DNA of 7,981 nt from Spirochaetia bacterium UBA5550 (GTDB taxonomy: Bacteria > Spirochaetota > UBA4802 > UBA5550), in the NCBI GenBank assembly GCA_002425885.1, contig DINC01000321.1:1-7981 (forward strand). The letters are read 5' to 3'. Under the pieces are notes generated by a model. That model was not told the origin of the DNA. It searched no databases and worked only from the letters and a program-made list of their open reading frames with translations. Of this stretch, positions 1 to 5,406 are shown piece by piece. Both the position numbers and the translations under genes were made by a program. Position 1 is the stretch's first letter. The number at the start of each line of letters is the position of its first letter.

Positions 1-4
1 TACC

Positions 5-27
5 GGGAATTTAACCGGACAATTCCC
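5..27. repeat. Inverted repeat upstream of serC, possible hairpin or operator
   Basis: GGGAATT at 5-11 is matched by AATTCCC at 21-27, which gives a perfect 7-base-pair stem around a 9-base loop. The sequence after it is A-rich rather than a T run, so it is not a classic intrinsic terminator on the + strand. It could be the end of an upstream transcript or a protein-binding palindrome. Two forward frames are open from base 1 to stops at 34-36 and 41-43, so the repeat may even lie in the tail of an upstream gene; the window does not show enough to decide. Confidence 0.35.
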
Positions 28-71
28 TATAAATAAAAAATAATTTCAAGAATAAAATAAATCATTTGATC

Positions 72-113
72 TTGACAGTAATTTATTGAAAACCTTCTGT
101 AAATCCTTATAAA
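72..113 (+). promoter_or_regulatory. Candidate sigma-70 type promoter(s) for serC
   Basis: Two overlapping arrangements are visible. TTGAAA at 86-91 and TATAAA at 108-113 are separated by 16 bases, which is the better pair. A perfect TTGACA at 72-77 lies further upstream but its best-spaced -10 (TTCTGT at 95-100) is poor. Using the first pair, transcription would start near 120 and leave a leader of about 20 bases. Assigned by consensus and position only. Confidence 0.4.
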
Positions 114-129
114 TCAGGGATTTTAAACC

Positions 130-134
130 GGAGG
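130..134 (+). promoter_or_regulatory. Strong Shine-Dalgarno site of serC
   Basis: GGAGG sits 5 bases before the ATG at 140. This fixes the serC start, which also agrees with the conserved N-terminal NFSAGPA motif beginning only six residues into the protein. Confidence 0.85.
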
Positions 135-139
135 AATAG

Positions 140-1222
140 ATGTCACGAGTATATAATTTTTCAGCAGGGCCCGCAGTTCTCCCTGAATCTGTCCTTAAAA
201 AAGCCGCTTCCGAAATGCTTGAATATGGCGACACAGGTATGTCAGTAATGGAGATAAGCCACCGCTCCTCCGCCTACATGAAGATCCAGAAGGATGCCGA
301 GATGCTGCTCCGGAAACTGATGAATATACCTGACAGCTACAGCGTACTCTTTCTCCAGGGGGGAGCTTCGCTTCAATTCTCCATGATACCTATGAATATC
401 ATGACTATTAATAAAAAATTCGACATCATCCACACAGGTGTATGGACAGAAAAAGCCATCAAAGAAGGGAAAAAATTCGGAGAGGTTAATGTTGTTGCCT
501 CCTCAGAAGATACAACATACACATACATCCCTGACCTTGATAAGATAAAATTCTCCCCAGACGCTGACTATGTACATATCTGCTACAACAACACAATCTA
601 CGGGACAAAATACAGCAGGCTCCCGAAAACAGGGGATGTGCCAATTGTTTGTGACATGTCCTCCTGCATCCTTTCAGAACCATATAATGTTGCAGACTAC
701 GGAGTAATTTTTGCGGGTGCGCAGAAAAATATCGGCCCCGCAGGCGTGACCATTGTAATTATCAGAAAAGATCTCATGGAGAGAGCAGATAAAACTTTAC
801 CTGCAATGCTTGATTTCAGGACTCACGCTGACAGTGACTCGCTGTTCAACACACCCCCCACATACGCGGTTTATATCGCGAAAATGATTTTTGAATGGCT
901 CGCTGACATGGGGGGAGTTGAAGCAATGCACAAAATCAACATGGAGAAAGCAGGGCTCCTCTATGACTTCATAGACAACTCTTCAATCTTCAAAGGAAAT
1001 GTGGAGAGAAACTCCAGATCCATAATGAATGTAACCTTCAGCACAGGCTCAAAAGAACTTGATGAAAAATTCGTAAAGGATGCCGCAAAAAACGGGCTTG
1101 TGAGCCTTGCGGGACATAAAACAGCCGGCGGCATGAGAGCAAGCATTTACAACGCAATGCCTGTTGAAGGGGTCAAAGCCCTTGTTGAATTTATGAAAAA
1201 ATTCGAATCTGAAAACAGATAA
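140..1222 (+). CDS. serC: Phosphoserine aminotransferase (SerC)
   Basis: This is a PLP-dependent class V aminotransferase. It converts 3-phosphohydroxypyruvate and glutamate to O-phosphoserine and 2-oxoglutarate, the second step of serine biosynthesis; in some bacteria the same enzyme also serves vitamin B6 synthesis. The 360 residues match the usual family length. Visible hallmarks are NFSAGPA at 6-12, HRS at 41-43, the cofactor phosphate loop GGAS at 74-77, Trp102, Asp172 in CDMSS (PLP ring nitrogen), the Schiff-base lysine Lys196 in GAQKNIGPAG, NTPPT at 237-241, and the substrate-binding GHK and GGMRAS near 325-335. It is cytoplasmic and dimeric in known members. The ATG has a strong GGAGG site. 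The next + strand genes are a SPOR protein and an arginine-pathway acetyltransferase, and serA is not in the window. Function is assigned with high confidence. Confidence 0.96.
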   Translation: MSRVYNFSAGPAVLPESVLKKAASEMLEYGDTGMSVMEISHRSSAYMKIQKDAEMLLRKLMNIPDSYSVLFLQGGASLQFSMIPMNIMTINKKFDIIHTGVWTEKAIKEGKKFGEVNVVASSEDTTYTYIPDLDKIKFSPDADYVHICYNNTIYGTKYSRLPKTGDVPIVCDMSSCILSEPYNVADYGVIFAGAQKNIGPAGVTIVIIRKDLMERADKTLPAMLDFRTHADSDSLFNTPPTYAVYIAKMIFEWLADMGGVEAMHKINMEKAGLLYDFIDNSSIFKGNVERNSRSIMNVTFSTGSKELDEKFVKDAAKNGLVSLAGHKTAGGMRASIYNAMPVEGVKALVEFMKKFESENR

Positions 1223-1247
1223 CCAGCTTAAAAACCACTAATCCGGA

Positions 1248-1281
1248 GAGACCGGCTCTTTTTTCTTAAAGAGTTGGTCTC
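1248..1281. terminator. Long stem-loop between serC and the SPOR gene
   Basis: The arms GAGACCGGCTCTTT (1248-1261) and AAAGAGTTGGTCTC (1268-1281) can form a 14-pair stem with two adjacent G-U wobbles and a 6-base loop. The T-rich loop side (T run 1259-1264) also follows a smaller hairpin, AGAG-ACCGG-CTCT, which would make a weak intrinsic terminator for serC. The large stem is not followed by a T run, so it may instead be an RNA-stabilising or attenuating structure. Its position 26 bases after the serC stop favours transcription end or mRNA 3' end protection. Confidence 0.5.
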
Positions 1282-1351
1282 ATCTGCCGACAATTTAAAC
1301 GTGGACAATGGATTTGCCACTTCTCTAAACATATTTTCATACGGGTTATAT

Positions 1352-1933
1352 ATGCAGAACATGGATTTCTATGAAGGGAGACACCTTAGGGATATCCCTT
1401 CCCAGTTTGACAGGGTTGACCCTGAATTTTTTACACGGGGCTCAATGATGAACGGCAGGGAGCAGGACTTTCAGAGAAAAAAAGCAACAGGGATGTTCAC
1501 CATCATTACTGCTCTTATTATAATCTCTTTCACAACCGGCCTTGTTATAGGTATTAAATTTGCAGGCAGTTCAGAGAGAAAAATTGTCGATGACAGAACA
1601 ATGAATGCAGTTAATAGCCTCAGTGCGAAAATGAGCGATGCTATAAAGGAAAATTCCGCTTCAGGTAAAAGCGCAAGTGAAATATACCCTAAAGCAGAAT
1701 ATCCATTTGTAATACAACTTTCAAAAGAATACGCAGAGGGTGACATTAAAACCGTGGCTCAATTCCTCAGCGCAAAAGGCCATACAGTAATTGTTTCGCA
1801 GAGCAACGGCGCTTTCAGAATTTTCACAGGGCCGTATAAAACCGAGACAGACGCGAAAAAATCTCTTTCCGAAATTTCTCTTTACAAGCAATATGCCATT
1901 TCGACAAATGCACAGATAGTAAAACGCATTTAA
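1352..1933 (+). CDS. Single-pass membrane protein with C-terminal SPOR domain
   Basis: The 193-residue product has a charged cytoplasmic N-terminus (1-47), one hydrophobic membrane segment at about 48-70 (MFTIITALIIISFTTGLVIG), a Ser/Lys-rich linker (72-115) and a SPOR-like domain at about 117-187. The SPOR call rests on the pattern PFVIQL, then helix, GHTVIV, FRIFTGPY and T-DAKKSLSEI. SPOR domains in known proteins bind glycan strands stripped of stem peptides and recruit proteins to the division septum, so a periplasmic peptidoglycan-binding role is inferred. The reading frame stays open back to a TTG at 1274, but that codon is inside the upstream hairpin and the extra 26 residues look non-coding. 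ATG 1352 or ATG 1361 is preferred; neither has a good ribosome site (only GGG at 1343-1345). It lies 12 bases before the acetyltransferase gene and is probably co-transcribed with it. Confidence 0.82.
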   Translation: MQNMDFYEGRHLRDIPSQFDRVDPEFFTRGSMMNGREQDFQRKKATGMFTIITALIIISFTTGLVIGIKFAGSSERKIVDDRTMNAVNSLSAKMSDAIKENSASGKSASEIYPKAEYPFVIQLSKEYAEGDIKTVAQFLSAKGHTVIVSQSNGAFRIFTGPYKTETDAKKSLSEISLYKQYAISTNAQIVKRI

Positions 1934-1945
1934 CCGGAAACTGAA

Positions 1946-2404
1946 ATGAATACAGTCGTTAGAACAGCCGCAGAGGGGGATGTGGAACATATCTACTCCC
2001 TCATTTCGCATTATGCCGCAGAAGGTGTAATACTCGAAAGAACCAGGGAGGATATCAGGAGCAATCTTGAAAATTTCCTTGTGGCTGAAGTTGACGGCAG
2101 GTTTGCGGGATCTGTTACTCATTACGGATACGGAGAGATGCTTAAAGAGGTACGTTCTCTTGCGGTACACGGGGACTTTCAGGGGCTCGGGATCGGGAGC
2201 AGACTGCTGAAGGAGCTCATCTCCACAGTGAGATCAAAATGCCGTGCCAGGATATTTACTCTTACATATAAACCCGGTTTCTTCGAAAAAAACGGGTTCA
2301 CACCGGTGCCGAAAGATGATTTCCCTGAAAAGATATGGAAGGACTGCATCAACTGCAGGGACAGAGAGAAGTGCGGAGAAACCGCTCTTATCTATAAAGA
2401 TTAA
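1946..2404 (+). CDS. argA: Short GNAT-type N-acetylglutamate synthase
   Basis: This 152-residue protein is a single GNAT acetyltransferase domain. The acetyl-CoA pyrophosphate loop is seen as EVRSLAVHGDFQGLGIGSRL at 68-87 (Q79-x-L-G-x-G84), and the second GNAT motif as FFEKNGF at 112-118. The C-terminal signature KIWKDCINC followed by C143 and GETALI is typical of the short, stand-alone N-acetylglutamate synthases found in actinobacteria and Geobacter-like bacteria. Those enzymes make N-acetylglutamate from glutamate and acetyl-CoA, the first step of arginine biosynthesis, and lack the amino-acid kinase domain of E. coli ArgA. The Cys spacing (C134, C137, C143) is a family feature whose role I do not know. 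The gene follows the SPOR gene by 12 bases. Its stop overlaps that of a converging gene. The GNAT fold is certain; the substrate is probable. Confidence 0.8.
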   Translation: MNTVVRTAAEGDVEHIYSLISHYAAEGVILERTREDIRSNLENFLVAEVDGRFAGSVTHYGYGEMLKEVRSLAVHGDFQGLGIGSRLLKELISTVRSKCRARIFTLTYKPGFFEKNGFTPVPKDDFPEKIWKDCINCRDREKCGETALIYKD

Positions 2405-3270
2405 TCAGAAAAAACCAGATACTGAAGCATTAGTTTTGCACTTTCATAAACATCTGCCGAAAGACTGTCGTGGTAAAAAACCCTGGCAAGATGGATCCTG
2501 TTTCTGCTGACATAGACCCCCTCCACCCCTGAAACCTGTGCATCACCAGGATATTTAATATCATAAAGAATCCGGTCATCGCGCCGTATTATCTCCTTAC
2601 GCGAAAAGGAATCCACGCCAAGTTCATGCACCCATATATTCTGCGCTTCATGAGGTGTCGGCGCTCCCCCCTTCAGAATTCTGCTCTCAATACCCGCTAT
2701 ATAATCAAAGCCCTGGTAATCTCCTTTGTCATTGACCTTCACACCGAACTTAAGGCCATACCCGGTCCCCCTGTACTTCCACTCCTTTTTAATGATACGC
2801 GGCCTGTGAGCGATTGTCATGCCATAGAACAGTTTGCTGTTTGTAAGATAGTACCTGTCATTCTCCCCTGTAAGAGTTATGGCTGACTCCATATCATATA
2901 ATTCGTATCTTGTCCCGTGCTTCTTTTCAAGATAGTTCATCCATTTCGCAGATTCTATCTGCACTTTCCTGATCCTGCTGCTGGTGCTGCCGAGAGTCCG
3001 TATCGATTTAAGATAGAAAAGCCCCTCCGGATATTTCTTCTCATTTATCAACTCAACACCTGTATTAAAATAATAATCTATACCTTTTTCTGTTACAGGA
3101 ATTAACTGAATCTCCGGAGTTTCAGCTATCCTTATTTTGAAAGTGCGGTCATAATAGTAGGAGTTACCCTCCCTGTCTTTAAAATACTTCCAGTCAGGCA
3201 TCTGGGGAGTAACGGTACCCGGCAGAATCAGGATAAAAAGTATCAGAGCAGCGTGGGGAATTTTTTTCAT
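2401..3270 (-). CDS. Exported protein of unknown function, last gene of the minus-strand operon
   Basis: I do not recognise this 289-residue protein. The N-terminus (MKK, then hydrophobic 8-18) looks like a Sec signal peptide with cleavage somewhere around 20-24, and no lipobox cysteine follows. After it comes DWKYFKDREGNSYYYD (26-41), a short pattern like that at the start of small surface proteins that carry a W-x-x-hydrophobic and YYYD motif. A helical stretch at 62-115 (FNTGVELINEKKYPEGLFYL) resembles a tetratricopeptide-type helix pair. The C-terminal half is rich in aromatic and beta-type residues. Periplasmic or surface location is inferred. The gene starts 10 bases after the tail-anchored protein gene and has no clear ribosome site (CCCGCCTCTG precedes the ATG), so reinitiation from the upstream gene is likely. 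Its stop overlaps the argA stop in the opposite direction. Confidence 0.75.
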   Translation of the reverse strand: MKKIPHAALILFILILPGTVTPQMPDWKYFKDREGNSYYYDRTFKIRIAETPEIQLIPVTEKGIDYYFNTGVELINEKKYPEGLFYLKSIRTLGSTSSRIRKVQIESAKWMNYLEKKHGTRYELYDMESAITLTGENDRYYLTNSKLFYGMTIAHRPRIIKKEWKYRGTGYGLKFGVKVNDKGDYQGFDYIAGIESRILKGGAPTPHEAQNIWVHELGVDSFSRKEIIRRDDRILYDIKYPGDAQVSGVEGVYVSRNRIHLARVFYHDSLSADVYESAKLMLQYLVFSD

Positions 3271-3280
3271 CAGAGGCGGG

Positions 3281-4363
3281 TTATGTTACAAATATAATAA
3301 TAACAATGATAGATATAACAAGTATAACAAATAATACAGATACAAGAATTGTAATCCAGTTATTTGGTTCTTTCATCTCCTCTTCAGAATTTCCGTTAGA
3401 AGATGCAATCTGCGTCATCTCTGTCTGGATCCTTACAGGTTCCTCTTCAACAATCTTGGAGTAAATACCCTTTGCCACCAGAACATAGAGTATCACCCCT
3501 TTACTCTCCTCGTTAGGAACTATTTCTACAACCCTTCCAACAACCGGGAGAGGCTTCCCTTCATGGTCTCTTGCCTTATATGCATCTATGATCCTTTCAG
3601 ACACGGGATCACCGGCTGTTAAGGATACAAGGATCCGCTCACCCGCAGAGACCTCGGCAATAGGTTTGCCTTTAACAGGGGAGAGGACACAGCACCCTTC
3701 CACGATAAAAGATGCTTTTGTTTCAATCTCTGAAAGTTTCTTTCTGAAAGGTGTTTCCGGAACTTTTTTAAAATCCTGTCCGGCTGGAGCCTCAGCAGCA
3801 GGTTCCTCTGAAGATGGTGAATCAGGGAGCATTATCTCTATGCCCATAAGCTCAACGTCCATTGAGGTTGTTTTCTCAAGTTCAACCTGGCATTTGGCTT
3901 TTTCAGATTTAAAGATCTCCTTAATCATATCCTGCAGGGCAACTGAGAGATATTCCAGGTTCATCTTCTGTACGTCGGGGAAAACATCACGCTTAATCAT
4001 TAATTCAAGGAGACTGGCTGTAAGCCTCCCAGAATCAATAGCATCACCGCCTGTTTCATAGGCCTCAATATTTTTATACAGAGATTTCCATTCATCAAAA
4101 ATCCGGACTTTTGTATATGTGCCTGTATTTGAGGAAAGGACAGTTTTTACAGAGGAGATATACTCCTGAGTAGTATTAATAAAAGCAATAAAAGCGCCTG
4201 ACTGGCTATAATCCGGGATTATAAATTTACCTTTGATCGCGACAACATCCTGAAGTTTCCCGGCAGCCATGAATTTTGCTTTTTCCATGTCACCGGCAGT
4301 ATACTTCAGTGCTGTCTCAATCTTCTTCGCTTTTTCGCTTACGCTGTCGTTCTGGCCTGCCAT
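3281..4363 (-). CDS. Tail-anchored membrane protein of unknown function
   Basis: I do not recognise this 360-residue protein. It has no signal peptide. A mostly helical N-terminal region spans about 1-180, a Pro/Ala/Glu/Ser-rich linker lies at 181-205, and a compact beta-rich domain with many Val, Ile and Gly spans about 215-315. An acidic spacer (320-332) is followed by one very hydrophobic helix at 336-359 that ends one residue before the C-terminus. This is a tail-anchor arrangement: the two domains should face the cytoplasm with the protein held in the inner membrane. The ATG shares one base with the stop of the preceding gene (TAATG), and AGGA lies six bases upstream of the ATG, so translation should be coupled. 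The position after two signalling genes suggests a membrane output or sensor partner, but no catalytic motif is visible. Confidence 0.75.
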   Translation of the reverse strand: MAGQNDSVSEKAKKIETALKYTAGDMEKAKFMAAGKLQDVVAIKGKFIIPDYSQSGAFIAFINTTQEYISSVKTVLSSNTGTYTKVRIFDEWKSLYKNIEAYETGGDAIDSGRLTASLLELMIKRDVFPDVQKMNLEYLSVALQDMIKEIFKSEKAKCQVELEKTTSMDVELMGIEIMLPDSPSSEEPAAEAPAGQDFKKVPETPFRKKLSEIETKASFIVEGCCVLSPVKGKPIAEVSAGERILVSLTAGDPVSERIIDAYKARDHEGKPLPVVGRVVEIVPNEESKGVILYVLVAKGIYSKIVEEEPVRIQTEMTQIASSNGNSEEEMKEPNNWITILVSVLFVILVISIIVIIIFVT

Positions 4364-4833
4364 TATATTTCCTGCCCACCAAACATACTCTTTTCGAGAA
4401 TCTCATACTTCTTCTGCGGGGAGAGATTAATCATCTTCTTCACACCGCTTAAGACTTTTACGAAATACTTCTGCTGAACCTTTATTATATAATAACCTTT
4501 TTCAGCCAGGGAATCATCCAGTTCATATTTATCTGAACTTAAGTTTATCCCGGCAGATGGCCCCATGGTTTTAACAATATGCTGAGGAAGAATATATTTT
4601 ATTGAAAGCTTCTCCACACCCAGCTCCAGTCTCTTCATATTCCTGAATGATGAATACTCTTCAGGCGGAAGATTCTGCCAGAACCTTGGATTAGCTGAAA
4701 GCACAACAGCAGCAGCGGCACTCTCCTCGTCTACAAGCACTTTCACATAAGTATTGAACTGTTTATAGGAGGACAGCAGCCCGAAAAGGCTGTCATCTTT
4801 TACACTGTTGTCGCTCTTCCCCTTTTTTTTCAT
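4363..4833 (-). CDS. Soluble protein of unknown function (156 residues)
   Basis: I do not recognise this product. It has no signal peptide or membrane helix. The N-terminal 16 residues are Lys/Asp/Ser-rich and probably disordered; the rest alternates helices and strands, with a hydrophobic helix at about 35-48 (LVDEESAAAAVVLSANP) and a Lys-rich C-terminal helix. The gene begins 20 bases after the STAS-like gene and overlaps the tail-anchored protein gene by one base, so it clearly belongs to the operon. No good ribosome site precedes its ATG. The codons after the ATG contain eight consecutive A (4822-4829 on the + strand as T), a possible slippage site. A small partner or adaptor for the neighbouring membrane protein is a guess from context only. 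Confidence 0.72.
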   Translation of the reverse strand: MKKKGKSDNSVKDDSLFGLLSSYKQFNTYVKVLVDEESAAAAVVLSANPRFWQNLPPEEYSSFRNMKRLELGVEKLSIKYILPQHIVKTMGPSAGINLSSDKYELDDSLAEKGYYIIKVQQKYFVKVLSGVKKMINLSPQKKYEILEKSMFGGQEI

Positions 4834-4853
4834 AAATCGCCGCTGCTTTTAAT

Positions 4854-5396
4854 CTATACAGAGACAAACTCTCCGTCATTTCTCCTTATTACCCTGAGTT
4901 TCATAAGCTCTTCAAGAACCTTCTTAAGAACCCCGGTTTCCATGCCGCAGAATCTTGATATCTCTTCAACTCCTGCGTGATGATTGAGTTTGAGATAATC
5001 AATTATATCACTCTCATGCTCAGTGAGCGGGCCTATGTAGTACCTGTTGTTTTTTCCCAGCTCCTCACGTATTACAGCAAGCCTGCCGCTCTTATAATTA
5101 GAGTATGAATTAAATACAGAGTCAATATTTATTTCAGATACCGGAGATATATTCCTTACTTTTATATAAAAATCAACGGTTTCAGCATCAATAATAAGTT
5201 TAACCAGGAATTCATCAATGAATGACGAATCTATGACTTTAATATTTTCAAAATCAAGAACTACAGTTTCACCCTCCCCGATAATGGAAAGCTTATCTTT
5301 CATCTTCGCGTACATAAGCCGCCCCACAGGCCTTGTTACAAGATCCGGGAGTTTCATTTTAGCTTCTCTGGCAAGCTTTGCCACTTTAATAATCAT
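4854..5396 (-). CDS. STAS-like (DUF4325-type) domain fused to a winged helix
   Basis: This 180-residue protein starts with a STAS-like domain of the DUF4325 kind at about 18-95: TRPVGRLMYAKM, then VVLDFENIKVIDSSFIDEF. The loop V-I-D56-S57-S58-F resembles the D-S-S-G phosphorylation loop of classical anti-anti-sigma STAS proteins, while F-I-D-E-F is the DUF4325 signature. A winged-helix region follows at about 124-180 (LTEHESDIIDYL, VEEISRFCG, VLKKVLEELMKLRVI, then a short wing), suggesting DNA or protein binding. The open frame extends back to 5528, but that overlaps the upstream gene by 122 bases. ATG 5396 has a GGAG site five bases upstream and begins 10 bases after the GHKL gene stop, so it is chosen. 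DUF4325 proteins are often next to GHKL ATPases, as here; the exact partner relation is inferred. Confidence 0.82.
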   Translation of the reverse strand: MIIKVAKLAREAKMKLPDLVTRPVGRLMYAKMKDKLSIIGEGETVVLDFENIKVIDSSFIDEFLVKLIIDAETVDFYIKVRNISPVSEINIDSVFNSYSNYKSGRLAVIREELGKNNRYYIGPLTEHESDIIDYLKLNHHAGVEEISRFCGMETGVLKKVLEELMKLRVIRRNDGEFVSV

Positions 5397-5400
5397 ATAA

Positions 5401-5405
5401 TCTCC
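5401..5405 (-). promoter_or_regulatory. Ribosome binding site deciding the start at 5396
   Basis: On the minus strand GGAGA directly follows the stop codon of the STAS-GHKL gene and sits about five bases before ATG 5396. No comparable site supports the longer start at 5528, so this site is the main reason to shorten the gene. Confidence 0.75.
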
Positions 5406-5406
5406 A

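Noticed and set aside
1..139. C-terminal end of an upstream gene
   Set aside because: Two frames are open from base 1 but for only 11 to 13 codons, too short to support a coding call.
1274..1351. TTG start at 1274 for the SPOR protein
   Set aside because: The codon is within the second arm of a strong stem-loop, has no ribosome site, and the residues it would add show no structure or motif.
1946..2404. Generic antibiotic or ribosomal-protein acetyltransferase
   Set aside because: The KIWKDCINC...C C-terminal signature points to the short N-acetylglutamate synthase group rather than these GNAT classes.
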